A DNA stretch of 64,000 nucleotides from Comamonadaceae bacterium PBBC2 (GTDB taxonomy: Bacteria > Pseudomonadota > Gammaproteobacteria > Burkholderiales > Burkholderiaceae_C), in NCBI GenBank assembly GCA_002255935.1, contig NKIO01000012.1:1-64000 (forward strand), read 5' to 3'. The notes under the pieces are model-generated. The model had not been told where the DNA came from. It ran no database searches and worked only from the letters and a program-made list of their open reading frames with translations. A program made the position numbers and the translations under genes. Below are positions 9,101-15,444 of this stretch, in pieces (position 1 is the first letter of the stretch; the number at the start of each line of letters is the position of its first letter).

Positions 9101-9383
9101 CGTGCGCAATTCGATCTTGCTGGTGGACTTCATCAACCTGCAAATCCAACAAGGCATGGCGTTCAAACGGGCCATCGTCGAGTCGGCCATCACCCGTGCA
9201 CAGCCCATCATGCTCACGGGCGGTGCGGCCATGCTGGGCGCCTTCTTCATCTTGGATGACCCGATCTTCAATGGCCTGGCCATCTCGCTGATCTTTGGCA
9301 TCTTGGTGTCCACCCTCCTCACGCTGGTGGTGATTCCTACGCTGTACTACATGGCTTACCGCCGTCAGTACGAAACCCTTTGA
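6168..9383 (+). CDS. RND-family efflux permease
   Basis: At 1071 residues it has the usual size of an AcrB-type pump, with a first transmembrane helix near residue 20-40, a large periplasmic porter domain, a TM4 carrying the proton-relay pair in ILVDDAIVVVEN near residue 420, the second periplasmic half and a final membrane bundle. In TM10 the residue equivalent to the AcrB Lys is Arg (GIIVRNSILLVDF, about 976-988), a difference from classical multidrug pumps. It pairs with the adaptor upstream. Downstream genes for DUF2892-like, rhodanese and AhpD-like proteins follow with short gaps, so the pump may export a toxic sulfur or thiol species. The substrate is inferred only. Confidence 0.92.
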   Translation: MTEPTNLSISGRIAALFQSAQITPLLALVALLLGIFAVLVTPREEEPQINVTMANVMVPFPGAAVRDVEQMVAIPAEQVLSKIAGVEHVMSVSRPGVAILTVQFKVGVPRTEALVRLHDTIRDNADWLPKGLGVMEPLVKPKGVDDVPIVTLTLFSKSPEASAYNLERVAHSMEADIKRVKGTQDVQTLGGPDRAVLVQIEPERMAGYGITVQDLRMALQSANMGLPVGELISGNKSISIEAGPHLAQASDVADLVVGVQSGRPVFLKDVAKVQEGPLPATRYVMHGLGQQAGGGEYPAVTLTITKKPGENAIDVANAVMDRVAALRGTVIPDEVEVAETRNYGSTANDKAQKLIQKLLFATAAVVALVFIALGKREAAIVGTAVILTLTVTLFASWAWGFTLNRVSLFALIFSIGILVDDAIVVVENIHRHQQLFPGKTLVEIIPGAVDEVGGPTILATLTVIAALLPMAFVSGLMGPYMSPIPINASMGMLLSLAIAFVVTPWLARIWMKPAHSGDAHAAPTGLAAKLGPLFERVFEPLLHKEQGARNRKLLGLGIAGLIALSLVLPATGLVLLKMLPFDNKSEFQVVVDMPAGTPVEETAAVMRELGAHLAQQPEVTDYQAYAGTSSPINFNGLVRQYYLRSGGEVGDMQVKLVDKHHRSDKSHVIATRLRPELQAIGQRFGANVKVVEMPPGPPVMAPIVAEIYGPDAEGRRSVAKAVRAVFEKTDNVVDVDDSSIAPAPRKLLLVDRRKAAALGIAQQAIVTTLRAGLAGEATTYLHDGSKYPTAALIQLPAERHGDLSALLQLTVRGASGKLVPIRELVSISDSEREQPVIHKDLLPVNFVTADMAGKLDSPLYGMFQMRSAIQKIQTPDAQGLNEYFISQPSDAWRGYALKWDGEWQITYETFRDMGAAYAVGLVLIYLLVVAQFGSYLTPLIIMAPIPLTIIGVMPGHALLNAQYTATSMIGMIALAGIIVRNSILLVDFINLQIQQGMAFKRAIVESAITRAQPIMLTGGAAMLGAFFILDDPIFNGLAISLIFGILVSTLLTLVVIPTLYYMAYRRQYETL

Positions 9384-9410
9384 TTTTTTAACCTCTCGGA
9401 GATCTTCATC

Positions 9411-9620
9411 ATGAAAACATGGCAAATCGTTCGCCTCGTCGCTGGCACTTTCATCCTTTTGTCCTTGGCGCTGGGCATCGAGGGCAGCCCGATTTTTGTG
9501 AGCCCTTGGTGGCTGGCCTTTACCGCCTTTGTGGGCGCCAACCTGCTGCAAAGTGCACTGAGCCAGTGGTGCCTGATGGAGAGCATCTTGCGCAAAATGG
9601 GCGTGCAGTCCGGTTGCTGA
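9411..9620 (+). CDS. DUF2892/YgaP-like small membrane protein
   Basis: The 69-residue protein has two hydrophobic helices (about residues 8-24 and 30-50) followed by SQWCLMESILRKMGV. This pattern matches the membrane domain of YgaP-type proteins, in which a rhodanese domain is joined to such a module. Here the rhodanese is encoded by the next gene, 13 bases downstream, so the pair may act as a split YgaP. It contains Cys54 and a C-terminal Cys69, possible sulfane-sulfur carriers. Function beyond this is unknown. Confidence 0.75.
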   Translation: MKTWQIVRLVAGTFILLSLALGIEGSPIFVSPWWLAFTAFVGANLLQSALSQWCLMESILRKMGVQSGC

Positions 9621-9633
9621 GGAGGGTCAACCC

Positions 9634-9921
9634 ATGAACCATTCAGAACAAATGCCTTTGATCATCGATGTTCGCTCGCCGGGCGAATTTGCGACCGGCC
9701 ACGTGCGGGGTTCGGTCAACGTTCCTTTGGACCGTTTGGCCGACGACATTGCCAAGGCGGTGCCCGACAAATCGGCGCCAGTGATTTTGTGCTGTGCTTC
9801 GGGCGGCCGCTCGGGCATGGCCTGCAGCTTCATGCAGCAAATGGGTTACCAGCAAGTCAGCAATGGCGGCTCGGCAGGGGCCGTGTCCATGCAATGCGGC
9901 TTGCCGATTGACCGTTTGTGA
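9634..9921 (+). CDS. Cytoplasmic single-domain rhodanese
   Basis: The 95-residue protein is one rhodanese domain: IIDVRSPGEFATGHV at the start, then the active loop CCASGGRS with catalytic Cys54 and Arg59 (C-x4-R). It lacks a signal peptide. Such enzymes take sulfane sulfur from persulfides or thiosulfate and pass it on. A GGAGG ribosome site precedes the ATG. The context (ArsR, RND pump, DUF2892-like) resembles sulfide/persulfide-detoxification clusters in other bacteria. Confidence 0.9.
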   Translation: MNHSEQMPLIIDVRSPGEFATGHVRGSVNVPLDRLADDIAKAVPDKSAPVILCCASGGRSGMACSFMQQMGYQQVSNGGSAGAVSMQCGLPIDRL

Positions 9922-9942
9922 TTCAACCCTGAAAGAAATCCC

Positions 9943-10296
9943 ATGAGCACGTTTGATCACCCCACCTTGATCCAGAACATCAACCACTCCTTGGCTGGCT
10001 TGCGTAAAGCTCAACCGGAAGCGATGCAAGGATTTGGGCAACTGGCCAAATCGGCCATGGCCGAAGGTGCTGTCAGTGAAAAGCACAAAGAGTTGATCGC
10101 ATTGGCCATTGGCATCACCCAGCATTGCTCAGGGTGCATCGGCTTTCACGTCAAAGCTTTGCGCCGGCTGGCTTGCACACGCCAGGAGCTCGAAGAAATG
10201 CTCACCGTTTGCGTATACATGGGCGGGGGCCCGGCCTTGATGTACACGGCCGAAACGCTGGCCGCTTGGGATGCTTTTGCGCCTGCGCAGGCGTGA
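9943..10296 (+). CDS. AhpD-like carboxymuconolactone decarboxylase family protein
   Basis: The 117-residue protein carries the CxxC-x3-H signature of the family (HCSGCIGFHVKAL, Cys62, Cys65, His69). In AhpD these residues form a thiol-disulfide active site that recycles peroxiredoxins; other members are uncharacterised. It is the last gene of the RND-rhodanese run and suggests a redox role dealing with thiol stress. The substrate cannot be told from sequence. Confidence 0.85.
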   Translation: MSTFDHPTLIQNINHSLAGLRKAQPEAMQGFGQLAKSAMAEGAVSEKHKELIALAIGITQHCSGCIGFHVKALRRLACTRQELEEMLTVCVYMGGGPALMYTAETLAAWDAFAPAQA

Positions 10297-10306
10297 TGTA
10301 TGAGCC

Positions 10307-10336
10307 CCCAGGCCAAGCCCATGGGCTTGGCCTGGG
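10307..10336. terminator. Long perfect palindrome between convergent genes
   Basis: Two 15-base arms (left arm 10307-10321, right arm 10322-10336) are exact reverse complements with no spacer, centred on CCCATGGG. The site lies between the stops of the convergent AhpD-like and rhodanese genes, so a bidirectional terminator is likely. There is no T-run, so Rho-independent strength is uncertain. Confidence 0.6.
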
Positions 10337-10362
10337 TCATCGCCAGGGGCTTGGGGTGTGGC

Positions 10363-10941
10363 TCAGAACTCGTCTTTGACCAGGGTCAGGCCCAGCGCAT
10401 CCCAGTCGAGCATGCCGCCGCGGTAGTAATAAATTTTGTCGGCGGGGAAACCGTCGCGGGTCATGGCGCGGATGGCTGCAGGGCTTTGCGGGCAAACCGG
10501 TCCGTTGCAAAAGGCAAAGACTTTTTTGGCTTGGGTGCAGTTCCAACTGGAGCCTGATTTTTCGCAGCCCAGTTCATTCAGGCGCGAAGCCACTTCGGTG
10601 TAGGGGATGCCCACGGAACCTGGAATCGTGCCTTTGACGCGGTCGTTGGTGTCGCGCATGTCGACCACCAAAGCGTTGCGGTCGCTCAAGGCTTCCAGAA
10701 TCTCAATTTCCCCCACGGGGTGAACGCCCGGAACGGGCACCAAGGGTTGCAAGGTGCCCCCGTTTTTAGCCGCAGCGGTCATGACGCGGGTGATCTCGAT
10801 CGGGCCTTTGGCCGTTTTAACGACCACCATTTTCTGGTTGTCAAAAATGTTGAGGGCCGTCCCCACGGGGATCACGGCCGCTTGCCCAAAGGCCAAGCCC
10901 GCAAAAACCCATCCCAAAAGCCAAGCCGCCATGTTTTTCAT
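10363..10941 (-). CDS. Periplasmic rhodanese-like sulfurtransferase
   Basis: This 192-residue protein begins with a signal peptide (MKNMAAWLLGWVFAGLAFGQA) and has one rhodanese domain in its second half: VVDMRDTND, then the active loop FAFCNGPVCPQSP with a catalytic Cys and a second Cys nearby. The N-terminal 80 residues are not recognised. I chose the ATG at 10941 over an in-frame TTG two codons upstream because GAGGA is 7 bases before it. It is divergent from the SoxR-like regulator, and an Fnr-type box lies between them. It probably handles sulfane sulfur in the periplasm during sulfide or thiosulfate oxidation. Confidence 0.82.
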   Translation of the reverse strand: MKNMAAWLLGWVFAGLAFGQAAVIPVGTALNIFDNQKMVVVKTAKGPIEITRVMTAAAKNGGTLQPLVPVPGVHPVGEIEILEALSDRNALVVDMRDTNDRVKGTIPGSVGIPYTEVASRLNELGCEKSGSSWNCTQAKKVFAFCNGPVCPQSPAAIRAMTRDGFPADKIYYYRGGMLDWDALGLTLVKDEF

Positions 10942-11002
10942 GTTCAATCCTCAGAGTCGTTGAAAAAGGCCTTGATGCTCTCCTCTTGGGGGCTTGGCGG
11001 GC

Positions 11003-11016
11003 TTGATTTGGATCAA
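11003..11016. promoter_or_regulatory. Fnr/Anr-type box upstream of the rhodanese and soxR-like genes
   Basis: TTGATTTGGATCAA is a perfect match to the Fnr/Anr consensus TTGAT-N4-ATCAA. It is centred 68 bases upstream of the rhodanese ATG (minus strand) and about 110 bases from the regulator start. The same 14 bases recur upstream of soxC at 18127. Confidence 0.7.
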
Positions 11017-11087
11017 TCGATCCATGAGGTTTAACCCTTGTCAGATGGGTCTGCAGGGCAGGGCGTTGCCTCGGGTTTTGGGCGACA

Positions 11088-11101
11088 ATCAAGTTTTTGA
11101 T
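11088..11101. promoter_or_regulatory. Inverted repeat before the SoxR-like gene
   Basis: ATCAA-GTTT-TTGAT forms a perfect 5-4-5 dyad ending 17 bases before the preferred ATG of the ArsR-type regulator. Its position over the probable promoter start suggests an autoregulatory operator; this is inference from symmetry and position. Confidence 0.4.
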
Positions 11102-11118
11102 ACGAGGCGGTGGCTGAG

Positions 11119-11445
11119 ATGGTCAAAACGGCCCAAAAAACTGCAGAGAATGCGTCGATCGCTGTTTCTGACGCGCAGATTGAAAAAGCAGCCGAACTTT
11201 TTCGGGTGATGTCTGCGCCCATGCGTTTGCGCATCATCAGCTGTCTGTGTCAGGGCGAAAAGAATGTGGGTGAATTGCTCAGCGACATCGAAACCACCCA
11301 GCCGAACATGTCTCAGCACTTGAACACCTTGTATTTGGCGGGCATTTTGGACAAGCGCCGTGAAGGCGTCCAGATCTATTACCGGATTGTGAACAACCAC
11401 ATCGTCAACATTTGCCGCGCGGTCTGCCACCAAACCGATGTGTAA
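11119..11445 (+). CDS. soxR: ArsR-family sulfur-responsive regulator, SoxR/SqrR/BigR type
   Basis: The 108-residue winged-helix protein has an ArsR core (PMRLRIISCLCQGEKNVGEL at about 35-54, recognition helix QPNMSQHL) and a C-terminal helix with Cys99 and Cys103. Cys in the RIISCLC segment (42 or 44) plus a Cys in the last helix is the arrangement used by SoxR, SqrR and BigR to sense persulfide or polysulfide through a disulfide or tetrasulfide link. It directly precedes the dsrE-like/fcc operon and probably represses sulfur-oxidation genes in the absence of sulfide or thiosulfate. I prefer the ATG at 11119 to the GTG at 11110 because a GAGG lies 11 bases upstream rather than 2. Confidence 0.82.
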   Translation: MVKTAQKTAENASIAVSDAQIEKAAELFRVMSAPMRLRIISCLCQGEKNVGELLSDIETTQPNMSQHLNTLYLAGILDKRREGVQIYYRIVNNHIVNICRAVCHQTDV

Positions 11446-11506
11446 GCTTGATGGCCCGAGTGCACGGGTTTTCACTGCCGCGATCCATCGAATCAGCCGA
11501 CTAATA

Positions 11507-11518
11507 TCCATACATCAG
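11507..11518 (+). promoter_or_regulatory. ATACATCAG motif upstream of the dsrE-like gene
   Basis: TCCATACATCAG lies 9 bases before the ATG. The core TCCATACATCAG is shared with the site before soxB (23111-23122), and ATACATCAG is also found on the minus strand before the first YeeE gene (15394-15386). TAATAT directly to the left could be a -10 element. An operator role for the local ArsR regulator is a guess. Confidence 0.35.
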
Positions 11519-11527
11519 GAGACACGA

Positions 11528-11938
11528 ATGAAACGATTTCTTTTCTTGCTGGCCGGTGTGCTGGCTTGCACTTTGAGCTTGGCCCAAGTCAAGGTGGTCT
11601 ATCACTTGAACGAAGGCACAGCTCAGGCCAGCCGTGCGATCGGCAACATCCGCAACCACCTCAATGCCGACCCCAGCGCCAAGATCGTGGTCGTCACCCA
11701 CGGCCCGGGCATTGATTTTTTGCTGGAGGGGGCCAACAACGCAGCGGGCCAGCCCTTTGCGGCCAGTGTCAGCGATCTGGTGAGCAAAGGCGTGCAGTTC
11801 AATGTGTGCAACAACACATTGGCCACGCGCAATATCGCTGCTGACAAGGTCTTGATGGAGGCCAAGGTGGTGCCGTCCGGTGTGGCCGAGGTGGCCAAGC
11901 TGCAGGCCAAAGATGGTTTCGTTTACCTGCGCCCTTGA
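11528..11938 (+). CDS. Periplasmic DsrE-family protein
   Basis: The 136-residue protein has a signal peptide (MKRFLFLLAGVLACTLSLA) and a DsrE/DsrF-like fold: KVVYHLNEG, KIVVVTHGPG and VQFNVCNNTLATR with a conserved-looking Cys. DsrE-type proteins carry sulfur as persulfide on such a Cys. Being exported and leading the fccAB operon, it may bind sulfane sulfur made by sulfide oxidation. The ATG at 11528 follows an AGGAGA site. A periplasmic DsrE-like protein next to FccAB recurs in sulfur oxidisers, but its exact function is not established. Confidence 0.82.
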   Translation: MKRFLFLLAGVLACTLSLAQVKVVYHLNEGTAQASRAIGNIRNHLNADPSAKIVVVTHGPGIDFLLEGANNAAGQPFAASVSDLVSKGVQFNVCNNTLATRNIAADKVLMEAKVVPSGVAEVAKLQAKDGFVYLRP

Positions 11939-11972
11939 TCCGGGCGACTGTTTTGCAATCTGAGGAGCGCTC

Positions 11973-12281
11973 ATGAAAATCACACACACCCTGGTGGCTG
12001 CAGGCTTGTCCGTCTTGCTCGGTCAAGCCCAAGCCCAAACCCCGTCCGCCACGCAAGTGCGCAGCTGGGCCGCAGCTTGCGCCAATTGCCATGGCACCAA
12101 TGGTCAGGCACAGCCTGGCATGGAGTCCTTGGCTGGCGTGAACAAGGACGACATCGTCAAGAAGATGCTGGATTTCAAGGCTGGCCGCAAGCCCGCCACG
12201 ATCATGCACCAGCTGGCCAAGGGCTACAGCGATGATCAAATCCAAGCCATTGCCGCGTACTTTGCGGCGCAAAAGAAATAA
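11973..12281 (+). CDS. fccA: Flavocytochrome c sulfide dehydrogenase, cytochrome subunit
   Basis: The 102-residue precursor has a signal peptide (cleavage near AQA/QT) and one c-type heme motif, CANCH (Cys36, Cys39, His40), with downstream Met residues as possible sixth ligands. It is a small class I cytochrome placed 9 bases before the flavoprotein subunit. Together they oxidise sulfide in the periplasm and pass electrons to soluble cytochromes. Some FccA proteins carry two hemes; this one has a single heme. Confidence 0.85.
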   Translation: MKITHTLVAAGLSVLLGQAQAQTPSATQVRSWAAACANCHGTNGQAQPGMESLAGVNKDDIVKKMLDFKAGRKPATIMHQLAKGYSDDQIQAIAAYFAAQKK

Positions 12282-12290
12282 GGAGCCGTC

Positions 12291-13562
12291 ATGCAACGTC
12301 GTCACTTTTTGCAAACCGGCTCCGCTTTGGGGGCCATGGGCTTGATGTCGGGCTGCGCCACCGTGGGTGGCAAAGGCCCCCACGTGGTGGTGGTCGGTGG
12401 TGGGTATGCCGGTGCTACGGCCGCCAAATACATCCGCATGTGGTCCGACCATGGGATCAATGTCACCCTGGTGGAGCCCAACCCCACATTCATCTCTTGC
12501 CCGATCTCCAACCTGGTGATCGGTGGCAGCAAGACCATCGCAGACATCACCACGCCTTATGACAACCTGGTCAAGCGCCATGGCGTGAAGATGGTGCAAG
12601 ACCGCGTCAGCAGCATCGATGCGGACAAACGGATCGTGAAACTGGCGGGCGGCACGGAGCTGAGCTACGACCGCCTGATCGTCTCGCCGGGCGTGGATTT
12701 CATGTGGGAGTCTTTGCCCGGCATGGGCAAGCCCGGTGCCAAAGACCAAGTGCTGCACGCCTGGAAAGCCGGAGCACAAACCGTGGCCCTGCGCCAGCAA
12801 CTGGAAGCCATGCCCGATGGTGGCGTGTTCGCCATGTCGATCCCCTTGGCGCCTTACCGCTGCCCACCTGGCCCTTATGAGCGTGCATGCCAAGTGGCCG
12901 ACTACTTCAGCAAAGCCAAGCCCAAGAGCAAAGTGCTGATTTTGGATGCCAACGATGATGTGACGTCCAAAGGCCCCTTGTTCAAAAAGGCCTGGGCCGA
13001 ACGTTACAAAGGCATCGTCGAATACCGCAACAAACACAATGTGACCGATGCGGACGCGGCCACCAAGACCTTGAAGTTTGAATTCAACGATGACCTCAAA
13101 GCCGATGTGCTGAACGTCATTCCCAGCATGCGTGCGGGGGACATCGCCGTCAATGCCGGTTTGGCCACGGCCAACAAGCGCTGGTGCGACGTGGACTTCC
13201 TCACCTTCGAGTCCAAAGTGGCGAAAAACGTGCACGTGCTGGGCGATGCGATCCAAATCGCGCCGGCCATGCCCAAGTCGGGCCACATGGCCAACCAGCA
13301 TGGCAAGACCTGTGCGGCGGCGGTGGTGGCCTTGTTGACTGGCAAGGAAGTCAACACCCTGCCCATTTACAACAACACTTGCTACAGCTTTGTGAGCGCT
13401 GAAGATGTGGTCCACGTGGCCAGCGTCCACGCTTACGACGCGGACAAGAAAACCATGCTCACCGTGCCTGGTTCGGGTGGTGTGTCCAGCGCCGCCAACG
13501 AGCTGGAAGGCCGCTATGCACTGGCCTGGGCACGTAATATTTGGGCCGACACACTGGCTTGA
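12291..13562 (+). CDS. fccB: Flavocytochrome c sulfide dehydrogenase, flavoprotein subunit
   Basis: The 423-residue protein starts with RRHFLQTGSALGAMG, a twin-arginine-like signal that also ends in a possible lipobox (LMSGC). The FAD-binding motif VVVVGGGYAGATAAKYI follows. Cys in FISCPISNLVIGG is the candidate for covalent FAD linkage, and RCPPGPYERAC near residue 190 and CYSFVS near the C-terminus hold the likely redox pair. This matches FccB/SoxF. It forms an operon with the dsrE-like gene and fccA, ending in a terminator. Confidence 0.93.
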   Translation: MQRRHFLQTGSALGAMGLMSGCATVGGKGPHVVVVGGGYAGATAAKYIRMWSDHGINVTLVEPNPTFISCPISNLVIGGSKTIADITTPYDNLVKRHGVKMVQDRVSSIDADKRIVKLAGGTELSYDRLIVSPGVDFMWESLPGMGKPGAKDQVLHAWKAGAQTVALRQQLEAMPDGGVFAMSIPLAPYRCPPGPYERACQVADYFSKAKPKSKVLILDANDDVTSKGPLFKKAWAERYKGIVEYRNKHNVTDADAATKTLKFEFNDDLKADVLNVIPSMRAGDIAVNAGLATANKRWCDVDFLTFESKVAKNVHVLGDAIQIAPAMPKSGHMANQHGKTCAAAVVALLTGKEVNTLPIYNNTCYSFVSAEDVVHVASVHAYDADKKTMLTVPGSGGVSSAANELEGRYALAWARNIWADTLA

Positions 13563-13576
13563 TTTGCGCTTGCATC

Positions 13577-13609
13577 GAACGCCGCACCCGAAAGACGTGC
13601 GGCGTTTTT
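13577..13609 (+). terminator. Rho-independent terminator after fccB
   Basis: AACGCCGCAC pairs with GTGCGGCGTT around CCGAAAGAC and is followed by TTTC. It starts 15 bases after the fccB stop and separates the dsrE-like/fccAB operon from the diheme cytochrome gene. Confidence 0.85.
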
Positions 13610-13633
13610 CTTGAACCCTGATTTTTTCTCATC

Positions 13634-14242
13634 ATGAATGCATTCAAGTCCCTGAGCCCTTGGGTGGTGTGCCTGGTCGCCATGTCTGCGCTGTCGGCCT
13701 GGGCGCAAGCCGATGAAGCGCGTGCCAAAAAAATTGTGGGTGGTGTTTGTTTTGTCTGCCACGGCATGGAAGGCGAATCGTCCAGCGAAGTGTTTCCGCG
13801 CTTGGCGGGGCAGCATGCGCAATACATCGCCAAACAGCTGGAAAACTTCAAGTCGGGCAAACGCAAGAGCACGGCCATGGCCGACATGGTGGCCAAATTG
13901 ACGCCCGATGAAATGGTGGCCCTAGGCCAGTATTTTGAAAAGCAGACGGTGGTGGTCGAGCCCGCCAAAGACAAAGGCTTGGCGGCCGTGGGCCAATACA
14001 TCTATCACAACGGCAACAAATACAGTGGCTTGGCCGCTTGCGCCAGTTGCCATGGCGCCGAGGCCAAAGGCTCCACGGCCTTGCCCCGTCTGGCCGGCCA
14101 GTATGCGGACTACATCGCCACCCAGTTGCAACAGTTCAACAAGCGCGAGCGCACCAACGACAACGCCGTGATGCACGCCATCGTCAGCAAAATGACGCCT
14201 CTGGAGATGGCGGCCGTGGCGGAGTACTTGAGCGGTCAATGA
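13634..14242 (+). CDS. Diheme c-type cytochrome (c4-like)
   Basis: The 202-residue precursor has a signal peptide ending near AWAQA and two similar cytochrome domains. The heme motifs are CFVCH (Cys39, Cys42, His43) and CASCH (about residues 136-140), each followed by a PRLAGQ..YI segment and a later Met. This tandem design is that of cytochrome c4, an electron carrier to terminal oxidases or a partner of FccAB. It ends 9 bases from the stop of the convergent YeeE gene. Confidence 0.88.
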   Translation: MNAFKSLSPWVVCLVAMSALSAWAQADEARAKKIVGGVCFVCHGMEGESSSEVFPRLAGQHAQYIAKQLENFKSGKRKSTAMADMVAKLTPDEMVALGQYFEKQTVVVEPAKDKGLAAVGQYIYHNGNKYSGLAACASCHGAEAKGSTALPRLAGQYADYIATQLQQFNKRERTNDNAVMHAIVSKMTPLEMAAVAEYLSGQ

Positions 14243-14251
14243 AGGACGCCA

Positions 14252-15358
14252 TCAGGGCGCCGTGAACCCTGAGTGGGGCATGGCCTGAGCGGGTCTGACT
14301 TGCGCAGAGCGCCCGCCATCCAGCCAGCGGTCGGACAGGCCCGCGCCCAGCCACATGCCGACCAAACTGATCCATGCGGTCAGAGCGAAGATGGCACCCC
14401 CCGTGACGCCAGCGCCGACGGCGCACCCCCCCGCGAGCATCGATCCGAAGCCCATCAGGATGGCCCCGCCGATGTATCGGCGCATGCTGTAGCCGTCGGT
14501 GAAGCCTTCCAGCTTCCAGTCCCTGCCGAGCAAGGCACCGATCAAAGAGCCCAGAAAAACACCGGGCAGCAGTCCGAACTCAAAGCCCATCGGGGGCCAA
14601 GGCCACTGCACCACGCGCATGAGCCATTCGGCCGAAGGTCCGCTGAACGTCAGGCCCTGGATTTGCACGGGGTCAAAAGATTCACGGGCCACCCATTGGC
14701 TAAAGCCCCAGGCAGCGGCCACCATCAGCCCGGTGCCGATGCCGCCCACCCACATCCAAAAACTGCGGTGGGGACTTCGCCAAGAAAAATACAAAGCAGC
14801 GATCAACCACATGCCGCCCATGGCCAAACCCGCGCCGTGCCCCAGACCTGTGATGGCCAACAGGTCACGCGCTGCGCCGCCTGGAACGGTCCACCAAGCG
14901 CTGATGGCCAAACGCACGGGCGACAAAACGCCGGAGAGTGCCGATTGGGCCGTGACGGCAAAGATCAGGCCAGACAAGAGTGCGCGCAAATTGCCATTGG
15001 CCGACAGCACCAGCAAGCGGCTGGCGCAGCCACGTGTCATGACCATGCCAACGCCAAACATCAAGCCACCGGTGAGGGCGCCCGACAGGCTGCCCGTGGC
15101 CGCGATTTGACGCGCGTCTTGGGTCTCCAGCCAGCCCATCAAAACCATGAGCTGCACGGCGATCACGGCCGAGGAAAAGGCCAGCAACCACACCGACAGT
15201 TTGTCGCCGAACCGGCGGTGCCAGAACTCGATGACGGCGGCACGCAAACAAAAGCGCGAGCGCTGCGCGATAAAACCAAACAGGCCGCCGATCAGCGCAC
15301 CACCGGTGGCCAAGACGGTGGGGTTGCCGTAGGCTTCCAGCCATTGGGCCATGGGCAT
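14252..15358 (-). CDS. YeeE/YedE family sulfur-compound transporter, copy 1
   Basis: The 368-residue protein is strongly hydrophobic with about 9-10 membrane segments and the family's repeated motifs: GGALIGGLFGFIAQRSRFCLRA at the start (quoted part ends in the conserved Cys), MTRGCASRLL in the middle and GGCAVGAGVTGGA near the C-terminus. The Cys residues match those that relay thiosulfate in the TsuA/YeeE transporter. I prefer the ATG at 15358 to that at 15370 because a GGAG lies 6 bases before it. The second copy follows upstream with 86 bases between. It probably imports thiosulfate or another sulfur compound. Confidence 0.88.
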   Translation of the reverse strand: MPMAQWLEAYGNPTVLATGGALIGGLFGFIAQRSRFCLRAAVIEFWHRRFGDKLSVWLLAFSSAVIAVQLMVLMGWLETQDARQIAATGSLSGALTGGLMFGVGMVMTRGCASRLLVLSANGNLRALLSGLIFAVTAQSALSGVLSPVRLAISAWWTVPGGAARDLLAITGLGHGAGLAMGGMWLIAALYFSWRSPHRSFWMWVGGIGTGLMVAAAWGFSQWVARESFDPVQIQGLTFSGPSAEWLMRVVQWPWPPMGFEFGLLPGVFLGSLIGALLGRDWKLEGFTDGYSMRRYIGGAILMGFGSMLAGGCAVGAGVTGGAIFALTAWISLVGMWLGAGLSDRWLDGGRSAQVRPAQAMPHSGFTAP

Positions 15359-15385
15359 GGCGCACTCCATTTACATCATTGTTGA

Positions 15386-15394
15386 CTGATGTAT
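15386..15394 (-). promoter_or_regulatory. ATACATCAG motif upstream of YeeE copy 1
   Basis: On the minus strand ATACATCAG lies 27 bases before the preferred ATG. The same nine bases occur before the dsrE-like gene and before soxB. The role is unknown; see the findings. Confidence 0.3.
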
Positions 15395-15421
15395 ATCCTA
15401 CGGTGTGCCAGCCATGCGGCC

Positions 15422-15435
15422 TTGATCAAGGTCAA
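15422..15435. promoter_or_regulatory. Near-perfect Fnr/Anr-type box between the YeeE genes
   Basis: TTGATCAAGGTCAA matches TTGAT-N4-ATCAA at 9 of 10 positions. It is centred about 41 bases upstream of a predicted start near 15387 on the minus strand, the position used by Fnr to activate. It would serve YeeE copy 1. Confidence 0.45.
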
Positions 15436-15444
15436 TGTCAGGCC

